From CAYUEN01 sp964443745 (GTDB lineage Bacteria > Campylobacterota > Campylobacteria > Campylobacterales > QNZT01), in assembly GCA_964443745.1 (NCBI GenBank), contig CAYUEN010000002.1, positions 1 to 64,000 of the forward strand: a stretch of DNA of 64,000 nucleotides, in the 5' to 3' direction. Shown here piece by piece: positions 53,580-62,420 of the stretch; within the stretch, counting starts at the first letter, position 1, and each line of letters begins with the position of its first letter. The translations under genes were made by a program, and so were the position numbers. The notes under the pieces were generated by a model. It did not search any database. It worked only from the letters and a program-made list of their open reading frames with translations, and was not told where the DNA came from.

Positions 53580-54947
53580 CTATACCGTTTTGGAGAAGCG
53601 GCGTTTGTTTTCGGGGATCTTCTTCAAGTAGGCATCGAACGCCATCGCGATATTTCGGATCAACAGTGTGCCGGTGGGAGATACGGTGATCGCATCGACA
53701 CTGATCTGCAGCAACTCTTCGTCCTGAAAGGTCTGCAACTCCTCCAGCGCTTCCGAGAAGTATTTGGCGAAATTGATTCCGAAACGTTTTTCCGTACGGG
53801 GAATATCGAGTTTGAAATTGCTCATCAACTCCATGATGACATAGTTGCGGATTTTGTCGTCTTCGGTCAGTTTGATACCTCTTTGTACGGGCAGTCTTCC
53901 CGCTTCCAGCGCCGCTTCGTAGTCGCGCATCTCTTTGTGGTTTTGGACGTAGTAGTCTTCTCCTTCGCCGATACTCGTCAGCCCTACGCCGATCAGGTCC
54001 GCTCCCCCTTTGGTGGTGTATCCCTGGAAGTTGCGGTGCAATTCTCCCTTTTCGATCGCTTTGAAGAGTTCGTCTTCCGGTTTGGCGAAGTGGTCCATGC
54101 CGATCATTTTGTAGCCGTGATTTTCGAAGAAATCGATCGTGTATTTGAGAATCTCCAGTTTCGTTTCGGGTTTGGGGAGGGTCGTTTCGTCGATCTTGCG
54201 CATCGTCTTTTTCATCCAGGGCACATGCGCGTAGTTGAAGACGGCATATCGGTCCGCGTCGAGTTCGCGTGCGAGTTGGAGCGTCTTTTTGAAGGTTTCG
54301 AATGTTTGGTAGGGCAGTCCGTAGATCAGATCGACGTTGACCGACTCCACGCCCGCTTCCCGGGCGACGTCGATCGCTCTTTTGGTCATATCAAACGGCT
54401 GGATTCGGTGTATCGCCTGCTGCACCCTCGGATCGAAATCCTGCACACCGAAACTGATCCTGTTGAAGCCGCCCTCTTTGAGTACCTCCATCTGCGACTC
54501 CGTGAAAAATCGCGGATCGATTTCGCAGCTAAGCTCGGCGTCGGGGGCGAAACGGCTAAAGCGTGCACGGATCATCCGAATGAGGCGTTCGAGCTGTTTG
54601 GCATCGAAAAAGGTGGGCGTACCTCCGCCGAAATGGAGTTGAATCACCTCTCTGGAAACGTCCAGATGTTTAACGAGAAGATCGAGTTCCTTTTCGAGAT
54701 AACCCAGATAACGCTCTTTTTTCTCCTCTTTGGAGGTGTAGACGACATTGCACCCGCAAAAATAACAGGCGCTTCTGCAAAACGGAAGGTGAAAATAGAG
54801 CGAAAGAGGACGCTCTCTTTTTTGCTTTTCCAGTTCGGCGACGTAGGTGTCGGCATCGAAAGATTCATCAAACTCCAATGCGGTGGGATAGCTGGTGTAT
54901 CTGGGGCCGGGTTTCGAATATTTGGTGAATTTGTTGAAATCGATCAT
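53580..54947 (-). CDS. hemN: Oxygen-independent coproporphyrinogen III oxidase
   Basis: This radical SAM enzyme of haem synthesis decarboxylates coproporphyrinogen III without oxygen. The 455 residues show PGPRYTSYPTAL near the start, the cluster motif CRSACYFCGCN near residue 58, LHFGGGTPTF and YGLPYQT. The length matches true HemN rather than the shorter HemW-type proteins. Confidence 0.95.
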   Translation of the reverse strand: MIDFNKFTKYSKPGPRYTSYPTALEFDESFDADTYVAELEKQKRERPLSLYFHLPFCRSACYFCGCNVVYTSKEEKKERYLGYLEKELDLLVKHLDVSREVIQLHFGGGTPTFFDAKQLERLIRMIRARFSRFAPDAELSCEIDPRFFTESQMEVLKEGGFNRISFGVQDFDPRVQQAIHRIQPFDMTKRAIDVAREAGVESVNVDLIYGLPYQTFETFKKTLQLARELDADRYAVFNYAHVPWMKKTMRKIDETTLPKPETKLEILKYTIDFFENHGYKMIGMDHFAKPEDELFKAIEKGELHRNFQGYTTKGGADLIGVGLTSIGEGEDYYVQNHKEMRDYEAALEAGRLPVQRGIKLTEDDKIRNYVIMELMSNFKLDIPRTEKRFGINFAKYFSEALEELQTFQDEELLQISVDAITVSPTGTLLIRNIAMAFDAYLKKIPENKRRFSKTV

Positions 54948-54953
54948 TTTCCC

Positions 54954-55469
54954 TCAGCCTTCGTTGCCCAACATCGGGTGGTGTGCGTAGAGATCCTTCA
55001 GGTTGATGAAGAGGTTGGGATGCTCTTTTTTGATATCGCGGATCAATTTGTCCAGATCGATACTGATGGGCTTGTTGCCTTTTTGCGATTGTGTCAGTTT
55101 CTTGATCTGATCCATCGCCACGACCCAGACATCTTCGAAGTCGGCCGGAACATGCTGCCAGATGGTCTTTTCGAGTTTGAGGTTGAAATTTTCCGTCTGG
55201 GCCGCTTTGAGCGCGTTGACGATCTGTGCGAAAGTGTCCGCGGGGATGAAGGCGTAGGCGCGCTTTCCGTCCTCCGCGTCGATCGCGAACATCGGTTTGT
55301 CGTCTCCCCACTCTCCGCTTTTGAGGATCAGCTGTTTGATATGGGGATCCTCGGTATTTTTGATCTCCAGGATCGTCTTTTCGCCGTTTTTGAAACCCAG
55401 ACTTTCGGAAAGCGCGTTGATTTTTTTGATCAAGTCGGTATGGTTGTTTTCGTTCTCTTTGTCGCTCAT
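54954..55469 (-). CDS. DUF2603 / UPF0763 family protein
   Basis: This 171-residue soluble protein is conserved in Campylobacterota between argF and hemN and has no known function. It has a hydrophilic N-terminus, a central mixed domain (KPMFAIDAEDGKRAYAFIPADTF) and a helical end. It overlaps argF by four bases and lies six bases before hemN, so it is embedded in the operon. Confidence 0.8.
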   Translation of the reverse strand: MSDKENENNHTDLIKKINALSESLGFKNGEKTILEIKNTEDPHIKQLILKSGEWGDDKPMFAIDAEDGKRAYAFIPADTFAQIVNALKAAQTENFNLKLEKTIWQHVPADFEDVWVVAMDQIKKLTQSQKGNKPISIDLDKLIRDIKKEHPNLFINLKDLYAHHPMLGNEG

Positions 55470-56395
55470 CGTTTTCTCCTTTGCTGATCGAGCCAGACCA
55501 TGATGCCTTTTTGGGCATGAAGCCTGTTTTCCGCTTCGTCGAATATCACGCTCTGGGGTCCTTCCAGAACCGCTTCGCTCACTTCGTATCCACGATACGC
55601 CGGCAGGCAGTGAAGGAAAATCGCATCCTTTTTGGCCTCTTTCATCATCGCTTCGTCCACTTCGTAGCCTTTGAAATCCTTGACTCTGCGCTCTTTCTCC
55701 CGCTCCTGCCCCATCGAGATCCAGGTATCGGTCGTCACGACGTCGCAGCCGCCGACGGCGAGTCTGGGATCGTCCGTGATCAGGATCTTCGCGCCGCTTT
55801 CTTTGGCCATCTCCAGGGCGCTTTCGAGTACGCCCGGATCGACTTCGTATCCCTTCGGAGTGGCGATGCGAAGCTCGAATCCGAGTCGGGACGCCATCAT
55901 AAGCCAGGAGTGCGCCATGTTGTTGCCGTCGCCGATGTAGGCGACGACTGGATTTTCTCCTTTGCCGTATTCGATCATCGTCATATAGTCTGCCATCAAT
56001 TGTACAGGATGATAGCTGTCAGTCAGCCCGTTGATCACCGGTATGTCGGCATATATGGCGAACTCTTCGAGTTTGGCCTGTGAAAAGGTGCGGATCATCA
56101 CCATGTCCACCATTCGGGAGAGGACTCTGGAGGTGTCTTTCATCGGTTCACCCCGGCCAAGCTGGATATCGTCGGAGGAGAGAAAGAGAGCATGGCCTCC
56201 AAGCTGATACATTCCCACTTCAAAACTGACGCGTGTACGGGTACTCGATTTTTCGAAGATCATTCCCAGTGTCTGCTCTTTGAGATAGGGGTGGTGTGTA
56301 CCCGCTTTCGTTTCGTTCTTGATTTTGAAAGCCAGGTCGATGATCTCCTGGATTTCGGATTTTTCGTAGTCTTGAAGCGTCAGAAAATGTCTCAC
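55466..56395 (-). CDS. argF: Ornithine carbamoyltransferase
   Basis: This enzyme makes citrulline from ornithine and carbamoyl phosphate in arginine synthesis. The 309 residues contain the carbamoyl-phosphate loop SSTRTRVSFE at about 50-59 and the HCLPAYRGYEVSE catalytic segment near residue 265. The ornithine-site region is visible as VINGLTDSYHPVQLMADY. It heads the argF, DUF2603, hemN, Fe-S protein, lgt run. Confidence 0.96.
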   Translation of the reverse strand: MRHFLTLQDYEKSEIQEIIDLAFKIKNETKAGTHHPYLKEQTLGMIFEKSSTRTRVSFEVGMYQLGGHALFLSSDDIQLGRGEPMKDTSRVLSRMVDMVMIRTFSQAKLEEFAIYADIPVINGLTDSYHPVQLMADYMTMIEYGKGENPVVAYIGDGNNMAHSWLMMASRLGFELRIATPKGYEVDPGVLESALEMAKESGAKILITDDPRLAVGGCDVVTTDTWISMGQEREKERRVKDFKGYEVDEAMMKEAKKDAIFLHCLPAYRGYEVSEAVLEGPQSVIFDEAENRLHAQKGIMVWLDQQRRKR

Positions 56396-56480
56396 CTTGT
56401 CGTCCTTACATTAAAAAAAGAGATATTTTAGCGAAAAAGTGCCTAAATGACAAATCCCTGAATAGAGCGGAGAGACGGTA

Positions 56481-56504
56481 GGGTCCGCACAGATGTGCGG
56501 ACCC
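56481..56504 (-). terminator. Strong GC hairpin after the DUF2231 gene
   Basis: Eleven-base arms GGGTCCGCACA (56481-56491) and TGTGCGGACCC (56494-56504) lie eight bases past the stop of the minus-strand DUF2231 gene. No T-run follows on either side. The remaining 56396-56480 stretch holds no gene. Confidence 0.55.
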
Positions 56505-56511
56505 CAGAGGG

Positions 56512-57324
56512 TCATTCGTGTGTTTCGTTGTTTTCCGGGGCAGTTTCACCTTTATCGTGGTTTTCTTCCACAGCTGCAGGTGCTTCCTCTTTCTCTTCGG
56601 TGGTCGTTGGAGCCTCTTTGGATTCAGGCTTTGTCTCGGCAGCAGGTTTCTCCTCGCTCTTTTCAGATTCTACCGCTTTTTCAGGTGCAGATTCCGTTTT
56701 GGGCGTTTCCTCCTTTGGTGTTTCTTCGACGGCCGGAGCGGGTTTTGTTTCCTCCTCTTTTGCCGGAGCGGTTTCCTGTTTCTGTGCTTTGAGATCTTCT
56801 ATCTCGTCCTTGAGATCGAAGAGTTCGTCACTGAGTGCCTGGACTCTGGCGTTGTTGGCACCATGTTCGAAGACGAGCTCACCACCCTCTTTACCCTGAT
56901 AGAGTGTTCCGGCGATGAAACCGATCAAAATCAGAATATAAAGAAGTGTCGATTTCCACCCTTTCAAAGATATCGCGAAAATTTTGAAAAGAAGCAATAC
57001 ACCCGTTCCGTATACCAGATAGGTCCCGATCAACTTATGCTCTTTGAGGGTCTCTTTTCCCTCCGTCGTGAGAAGGTCGAGGGTGTTTTTCCCATCTACT
57101 TTTCCCGTTAGCCAGGCCGCGACGAAGATTACGATCGTCAGCGCCAGCAAAATGAAAGAAAATACGGAGATAGATTTTCTCCGGGTGAAGAGGTTGTAGA
57201 TCTCCAATAGCAAAATGACGATTGGCAGCACGATGGCGAAGTGTACAACCGGGGAGTGAATCATCGTGGGGATATCGAATCCCAAGGGTGGTATCGGAAG
57301 ATCCGGAATAGCAGGTAAAGTCAT
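56512..57324 (-). CDS. DUF2231-type membrane protein with long charged Pro/Glu/Ala tail
   Basis: This 270-residue protein has four hydrophobic helices in residues about 25-145 (HSPVVHFAIVLPIVILLL opens the first, with a histidine typical of DUF2231). A short coiled coil at about 158-182 is followed by a tail of nearly 90 residues of low complexity, rich in Glu, Lys, Pro, Ala and Thr. The tail is disordered and very acidic overall. The function is unknown; the family is sometimes linked to haem or redox membrane domains. It has its own promoter region. Confidence 0.75.
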   Translation of the reverse strand: MTLPAIPDLPIPPLGFDIPTMIHSPVVHFAIVLPIVILLLEIYNLFTRRKSISVFSFILLALTIVIFVAAWLTGKVDGKNTLDLLTTEGKETLKEHKLIGTYLVYGTGVLLLFKIFAISLKGWKSTLLYILILIGFIAGTLYQGKEGGELVFEHGANNARVQALSDELFDLKDEIEDLKAQKQETAPAKEEETKPAPAVEETPKEETPKTESAPEKAVESEKSEEKPAAETKPESKEAPTTTEEKEEAPAAVEENHDKGETAPENNETHE

Positions 57325-57383
57325 GTCTTACTCCTTCTTAAATAAATCTGTCTTATATTATCCAAATTCGAGTTAACTTTCCG

Positions 57384-58364
57384 TTAATCACTTTGTCCGG
57401 AAAGAAGTTTCGCCGCCTCTTTGGCATGATAGGTGATGATGATATCCGCTCCGGCACGTTTGAAACCCAGAAGCGTCTCCATCATGACGCGTTCGTAGTC
57501 GATCACGCCCGCCTTGTCCGCCGCCTTGAGCATCGCGTACTCTCCACTGACGTTGTAGACGGCCAGCGGCAGCAAGGTACGTTCTCTGATATCTCGGATG
57601 ATATCCAGATAGGCGAGGGCCGGTTTGACCATCAAAATATCTGCCCCCTCCCGCTCGTCCTCGATCGATTCGTTGATCGCTTCTCTCCTGTTGGCGGGGT
57701 TCATCTGATAGCTGCGACGGTCTCCGAAGCTGGGAGCCGATTCGGCTACGTCCCGAAACGGTCCGTAATAGGCGCTGGCGAATTTCGTGGAGTAGCTCAT
57801 AATCGGCAGATTGATAAAACCCGCCCGATCCAGCGAGGTACGGATAGCGGTGATCATCCCGTCCATCATTCCGCTGGGAGCGATCATATCGGCTCCGGCT
57901 TTTGCGTGTACGATCGCCTGTTCTCCCAGGATTTCGAGGGTGGCGTCGTTGTCGACGGTGTGGTGTGTGGGGTCGAGAATACCGCAATGGCCATGGTCGG
58001 TATATTCGCAAAAGCAGAGATCGGTGACGACGAACATCTCCGGATGGGCTTCCTTGATTGCACGGATCGCTTTGGCGATGATGCCGTGTTCGCAGAGCGC
58101 ATCGCTTCCTATGCTGTCTTTGACGTCGGGAATTCCGAAGAGAATGATGGCATACAGCCCGAGCGATTTGAGCGTTTCGCACTCTTTGACCGCCTCGTCG
58201 ATACTCATCTGGAAAACTCCCGGCATCGAGGAGATTTCGTTTTTGACGCCTTCGCCCTCCCGTATGAAAAGGGGGTAGATGAAGTCGTCCGTCGAAAGAT
58301 GCGTTTGGGTGAGCATATCGCGGAGTTTAGGGTGCAATCTGGTACGGCGGAAGCGCTTAAACAT
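57384..58364 (-). CDS. hemB: Delta-aminolevulinic acid dehydratase (porphobilinogen synthase)
   Basis: This enzyme condenses two 5-aminolevulinate molecules in haem synthesis. It has 326 residues from the ATG at 58364 behind AAGGA. Zinc-type active-site cysteines are present in DLCFCEYTDHGHCG near residues 118-131. The two lysines are in SYSTKFASAYYGP near 195 and MVKPALAYLD near 248. It is divergent from ribA. Confidence 0.96.
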   Translation of the reverse strand: MFKRFRRTRLHPKLRDMLTQTHLSTDDFIYPLFIREGEGVKNEISSMPGVFQMSIDEAVKECETLKSLGLYAIILFGIPDVKDSIGSDALCEHGIIAKAIRAIKEAHPEMFVVTDLCFCEYTDHGHCGILDPTHHTVDNDATLEILGEQAIVHAKAGADMIAPSGMMDGMITAIRTSLDRAGFINLPIMSYSTKFASAYYGPFRDVAESAPSFGDRRSYQMNPANRREAINESIEDEREGADILMVKPALAYLDIIRDIRERTLLPLAVYNVSGEYAMLKAADKAGVIDYERVMMETLLGFKRAGADIIITYHAKEAAKLLSGQSD

Positions 58365-58407
58365 AGTTTTTCCTTCTTTTGGGTACAATCTTTAACCGAT
58401 TGGCTAA

Positions 58408-58441
58408 GGTATGATTAAGCTTTTTATGGTTCGATCATACC
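58408..58441. promoter_or_regulatory. Dyad between hemB and ribA
   Basis: Perfect arms GGTATGAT (58408-58415) and ATCATACC (58434-58441) are separated by 18 bases, in the 127-base divergent region. This could be a repressor site controlling one or both genes, or a hairpin in a leader transcript. Confidence 0.35.
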
Positions 58442-58491
58442 GTGACTATTTGAGTAATATTCTAACATAACTTCAGGAAATTTATTTAGAG

Positions 58492-59055
58492 ATGAAGATA
58501 GAGATTTCGGAAATCGCACAGCTTCCGACCGAATATGGTGAATTTTTGATACAGGCATTCAAAGAAGGGGAAAAGGAGCATCTGGTGATCTTCAAAGAAC
58601 CCTTCGGCGATGCGCCGATCGTACGGGTACACAGCGAGTGCCTGACGGGGGATGCGTTGGGAAGTCTCAAATGCGATTGTGGGCCGCAATTGCACTTTGC
58701 ACTGGAGACGATCGCGAAAGAGGGCGGATTGGTGCTCTATCTCAGGCAGGAAGGCCGCAATATCGGACTTTTGAACAAAGTCAACGCCTATGCGCTCCAG
58801 GATCAGGGGCTCGATACCGTGGAGGCGAACCATCAGCTCGGATTTTCGGCGGATGAGCGGAGTTACGAGATGGTGGAGGAGGTGTTGCGTTATTTCAAGA
58901 TAGAGAAGATCCGTCTTTTGACGAACAATCCGAAAAAGATCGAATCACTCGAGGGGATCGAGATCGTCGAACGGATCCCGATCGTGGTCAGATCCAACAG
59001 ATACAACGAAAAGTATCTGCGGACCAAGAAGAAGAAGATGGGGCATCTCCTTTAA
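58492..59055 (+). CDS. ribA: GTP cyclohydrolase II, stand-alone form
   Basis: This enzyme catalyses the first step of riboflavin synthesis. The 187 residues comprise only the cyclohydrolase domain, with zinc ligands in SECLTGDALGSLKCDCG near residues 49-65 and LRQEGRNIGL as the catalytic stretch. DTVEANHQLGF and the terminal KMGHLL are also typical. There is no fused DHBP synthase domain. Confidence 0.95.
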   Translation: MKIEISEIAQLPTEYGEFLIQAFKEGEKEHLVIFKEPFGDAPIVRVHSECLTGDALGSLKCDCGPQLHFALETIAKEGGLVLYLRQEGRNIGLLNKVNAYALQDQGLDTVEANHQLGFSADERSYEMVEEVLRYFKIEKIRLLTNNPKKIESLEGIEIVERIPIVVRSNRYNEKYLRTKKKKMGHLL

Positions 59056-59079
59056 AAAAAGAGATTGCATCCCGCCTTG

Positions 59080-60174
59080 TTATCGCTGTTCTTGTTTGAT
59101 GGCCTGAATCAGGGTTTCGAATCCCTCTTTGCTCGATTTTTCGACACTTTTGAAGTACTCCAGACCCTTTTTCTGATCCGCCGTACTCTCTTTTGAAAAA
59201 CATTCGACCGCGAGATTGAGCCCCTGATGGACATGGGCGTGTTCTTTGTTGATTTCGTTGATCGCTTTGGTGTTATTCTTGAACAGATCGCGGGAAACCT
59301 CCGTAAACCATCTGCCGAACCGGCAGCTGTTTTCGTCCGGCAGAGAGACTTTTTCGTGTTTGAGAGCGGCTTTGTATCCGTTGAGTTTGAGAAGAATATG
59401 GTCGATCTTGCCGTTGCTGACGTTGATTTCGTTGGTGACGTTGCGGGTCTCTTCCGTGATTTGGGAAGAGTTGTTCTGTACATAGTCGACGTTGGTTCGG
59501 AACGTTTCGAGTACATGCATGATCTTTTCACTCTCTTCTCCGAATGTTTCGCTGATCTGAAGCATATTGTTGGAGTTTTGTTTCAAGCCGCTGATATTGA
59601 TCTCCACTTCTTGTGTCGCCTTCTGGGTGCGTTCGGCAAGTTTGCGCACTTCGTCGGCTACGACCGCAAATCCCCGTCCGTGCTCGCCGGCACGTGCCGC
59701 TTCGATCGCGGCGTTGAGCGCAAGAAGATTGGTCTGGTCGGAGATATCTTTGATCAGGTTGATGATCTCGGCGATCGACATAACGGAGTTGTTGAGTGTC
59801 GCGGAGTCGTCACGGAGTTGTTCGGTATACTGCTGGATGTTCTCCACGGAGTTTTCGATCGTCGCCGTTTGGGATTCCACTTCGCCGATTCTTTCGGTCG
59901 TTTTGGAGTTGAGTTCGTTGATTTCTCCCAGCATGGAGAGATTCTCTTCGATCGTGTTTTGCAGAAATCGGACACCATCTTCATAACTTTCTATCAGTGT
60001 TTGTAACAACTCTTCCCGGATATCGTTCCTAATCTGAGCTTCGTGGTCGTGATGATTGGCAAGGGCACTTTCCAATTGTGCGACACGATCTCTCAGTTCA
60101 CTGTTTTCAGCCCTGAGTCTTTCAATCTCTTCTTCTCTTCTATCCATAACGGCACTGTTGCTTTTTCCGAACAT
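59080..60174 (-). CDS. Cytoplasmic methyl-accepting chemotaxis protein with CZB domain
   Basis: This 364-residue receptor has no membrane helix. A coiled-coil N-terminus is followed by a signalling domain whose hairpin tip reads DQTNLLALNAAIEAARAGEHGRGFAVVADEVRKLAE near residues 148-183. A chemoreceptor zinc-binding domain follows (KLNGYKAALKHE, SCRFGRWF, HAHVHQG at about 262-325). CZB domains bind zinc and can sense hypochlorous acid or redox state. It stands alone, with GGAG before the ATG. Confidence 0.9.
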   Translation of the reverse strand: MFGKSNSAVMDRREEEIERLRAENSELRDRVAQLESALANHHDHEAQIRNDIREELLQTLIESYEDGVRFLQNTIEENLSMLGEINELNSKTTERIGEVESQTATIENSVENIQQYTEQLRDDSATLNNSVMSIAEIINLIKDISDQTNLLALNAAIEAARAGEHGRGFAVVADEVRKLAERTQKATQEVEINISGLKQNSNNMLQISETFGEESEKIMHVLETFRTNVDYVQNNSSQITEETRNVTNEINVSNGKIDHILLKLNGYKAALKHEKVSLPDENSCRFGRWFTEVSRDLFKNNTKAINEINKEHAHVHQGLNLAVECFSKESTADQKKGLEYFKSVEKSSKEGFETLIQAIKQEQR

Positions 60175-60363
60175 AAATATCTCCTTCTTCTTGATATGCG
60201 ATTGTCTCTATATCGACCACTGGTGAAATTCGTTGAACCCACCTCTTTGACATTTTCCATTTTCCGAACGGATTTTATTGCGGCACTATTTTGAAAAAGG
60301 GGAGATTGGGTACGTTCGGCCAGTGTGTATACTTCGTCGCTCCGAAAATATTTTGAAGTGTGT

Positions 60364-60369
60364 TATAAT
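60364..60369 (+). promoter_or_regulatory. -10 box of rsmG, predicted leaderless
   Basis: TATAAT lies six bases before the rsmG ATG at 60376, placing the predicted first transcribed base on the A of ATG. No ribosome site is present. The rest of the 60175-60375 gap holds only the divergent promoter regions. Confidence 0.55.
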
Positions 60370-60375
60370 CAGCCG

Positions 60376-60903
60376 ATGGAACGATTTGACGAGTTTTGTA
60401 GACTTTTGTTAAAATACAATCGTACTCACCGTATCAGCGGAGTACGTGACAAAGCGGATATACAAGCCTATATCGAAGATGCGCTCTATCCGATTCCGTA
60501 CGTGGGAGATTTTTCCACTTGCCTGGATATCGGTACGGGGGCGGGATTTCCCGGTATGGTGCTGGCGATCGCCTATCCGAAAGTGCGTTTTACGCTGGCT
60601 GAGCCGATCGCGAAACGGGCCGCTTTTTTGCACTTGGTCAAGGTGGCTTACGGATTGAAAAACGTCGATATCCAGACCAGAAGAGTCGAGGATATCTCGC
60701 CGTTTGGAGTGGATCTGATCACTTCGCGTGCTGTTACCAGGACCGATCAGCTCATAAAACTCGCTGCAGATTTCATTATGCCGAAAACACGGATATTGCT
60801 TTATAAAGGAAGCAGTGTTTTCGAGGAAGTGGATACGTCGATGTCGTATGAAATCATCGAAAAAGAGAAGCGCAACTATCTGATACTCAAAGGAGTGGGA
60901 TGA
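60376..60903 (+). CDS. rsmG: 16S rRNA (guanine-527-N7)-methyltransferase
   Basis: This SAM-dependent methyltransferase modifies G527 of 16S rRNA. The 175 residues show CLDIGTGAGFPGMVLAI near residue 48 (SAM loop), LAEPIAKRAAFL and DLITSRAVT. It is slightly short for the family, mainly at the N-terminus. I chose the ATG at 60376. An upstream extension would cross the promoter. It overlaps the next gene by four bases. Confidence 0.93.
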   Translation: MERFDEFCRLLLKYNRTHRISGVRDKADIQAYIEDALYPIPYVGDFSTCLDIGTGAGFPGMVLAIAYPKVRFTLAEPIAKRAAFLHLVKVAYGLKNVDIQTRRVEDISPFGVDLITSRAVTRTDQLIKLAADFIMPKTRILLYKGSSVFEEVDTSMSYEIIEKEKRNYLILKGVG

Positions 60904-61145
60904 TCATCAAATTACTGGTTTTGGGCGGATTGATCTACGGGGTTTATCTGCTTTTTTTCAAAAACGGCGGTCTTTTGCAGCAGATGTCCGACAATACGGG
61001 CAAAAAGGTACGAAAAACAAAAGAGCGTGAAGAGAGTGAAACGGTCGTGGAGTGTAGCGGGTGCGGTGTCTATATTTCGACGAAAGAGGCGATTATCAAG
61101 GACGGTAAATACTACTGTTCGAAAAAGTGTGCGGGGCTTACATGA
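60900..61145 (+). CDS. PP0621-type small membrane protein with a Cys4 motif
   Basis: This 81-residue protein has an N-terminal helix (about 2-20), a charged linker and a C-terminal mini-domain with CSGCGVY and YYCSKKC, four cysteines that could bind zinc. The arrangement fits the PP0621 family of unknown function. ATGA overlap with rsmG and a four-base overlap with the next gene indicate an operon. Confidence 0.72.
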   Translation: MIIKLLVLGGLIYGVYLLFFKNGGLLQQMSDNTGKKVRKTKEREESETVVECSGCGVYISTKEAIIKDGKYYCSKKCAGLT

Positions 61146-61534
61146 TATTGATAGGCCATCCACAAATCGCTTACCGCCCCTTCTATTTTGTCAAACATAT
61201 CGAAGAGATCGACAAGACACCGTCCGGAAGTACGGTCGTTTTCGCCTTTTCCGAAGAGGGGGCGTCTTTGGCGGAGCACTGCCGAAAAAACGGCGTGCGG
61301 TTTGCGATGATCGTCGATAGCTACAAAGAGGTGATTTTCGCCAATGCGCTGGGGAGCGCCTTTATCGTCGTCGACAGATCGCTGGCGAAGAAGGCGCAGA
61401 CGTTTGCCAACGAATATCTGTGCGATGCGAAAATTCTGCTTTACGCGAGCGACGAGCGGGATTTGGAGTGGGCCGCGGAAGCGGGTATAGACGGAATGCT
61501 TTTCGAGGAGGGAATCGAATATGGAAGTGATTAA
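61142..61534 (+). CDS. Hypothetical protein, conserved-looking, rsmG operon
   Basis: I do not recognise a domain in this 130-residue protein. It reads as a compact alpha/beta fold: MILIGHPQIAYRPFYFV at the start, then VVFAFSEEG, then FAMIVDSYKEVIFANALGSAFIVVD. There is no signal or membrane segment. Overlaps of four bases upstream and 14 bases with htpX suggest translational coupling. Confidence 0.65.
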   Translation: MILIGHPQIAYRPFYFVKHIEEIDKTPSGSTVVFAFSEEGASLAEHCRKNGVRFAMIVDSYKEVIFANALGSAFIVVDRSLAKKAQTFANEYLCDAKILLYASDERDLEWAAEAGIDGMLFEEGIEYGSD

Positions 61535-62363
61535 AACGGTTTTTTTACTTACCCTGCTGACACTGCTTTTTGTGTGGATCGGAGGGATGATCGGCGGAAC
61601 GCAGGGGATGGTGATCGCTTTTTTGATAGCGATGGCGATGAATTTCTTCAGCTATTTCAACTCCGACAAATTGGTGTTGCGCCACTACCATGCGGTGGAA
61701 GTGGACGAAACGCATGCTCCGGGTCTGTATGCGATCGTGCGCCGTCTCAGTGAGCGTGCGGGAGTACCGATGCCCAAAGTCTACATCATCCCCGACGAGG
61801 TACCCAACGCTTTTGCCACCGGTCGAAACCCCAGCCATGCCGCCGTCGCGGTGACGGAGGGGTTGTTGGATTTGCTGGACGAACACGAAATCGAGGGGGT
61901 TTTGGCACATGAAATGAGCCATGTCAAACACTACGACATCCTGATCGGGACGATCGCGGCGACAATCGCCGGCGCCATCGCGATGCTGAGCAATTTCATG
62001 TATATGTTCGGAGGGGGGAGCGACGAAGAGCGTCCCAACCCGATAGTGATGCTGATACTCATGATCGTATTGCCGATCGCGGCTTCGATCATCCAGATGG
62101 CGGTAAGTCGTAGCAGGGAGTATCAGGCGGACGAAGGAGCGGCACGTCTGACCCACCATCCCGAATGGCTGCAGTCAGCCCTCAGAAAACTCGAAAATTA
62201 CGCCCATCGGGAAGTGATACACGATGCTACGCCCGAAACGGCGCATCTGTTTATCGTCAACCCTTTCAGTGGGCATCGCATCTCTTTTCAGACTCTCTTT
62301 TCCACGCACCCCTCCACCGCAGACAGAATCGCCCGGCTGGAGGAGTTGAAAGGAAAAGTGTAA
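61521..62363 (+). CDS. htpX: M48 family membrane metalloprotease HtpX
   Basis: This is an inner-membrane zinc protease for quality control of membrane proteins. The 280 residues have N-terminal helices at about 5-23 and 28-46, the zinc motif HEMSH at 130-134, two further helices and the downstream glutamate in SREYQADEGAA near residue 200. The C-terminal STHPSTADRIARLEEL is also typical. It ends the rsmG run. Confidence 0.95.
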   Translation: MEVIKTVFLLTLLTLLFVWIGGMIGGTQGMVIAFLIAMAMNFFSYFNSDKLVLRHYHAVEVDETHAPGLYAIVRRLSERAGVPMPKVYIIPDEVPNAFATGRNPSHAAVAVTEGLLDLLDEHEIEGVLAHEMSHVKHYDILIGTIAATIAGAIAMLSNFMYMFGGGSDEERPNPIVMLILMIVLPIAASIIQMAVSRSREYQADEGAARLTHHPEWLQSALRKLENYAHREVIHDATPETAHLFIVNPFSGHRISFQTLFSTHPSTADRIARLEELKGKV

Positions 62364-62420
62364 CAATGGCTGCACATTTGTAGCGAAAACGAACGATTCG
62401 GGATTAAGCGCTCCGAAATC

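Noticed and set aside
52263..55487. A 1074-codon open frame on the plus strand
   Set aside because: It lies antisense to lgt, the CCG-domain protein, hemN and DUF2603, all of which have clear family motifs. The composition is that of a reverse frame of coding DNA, and no domain is recognisable.
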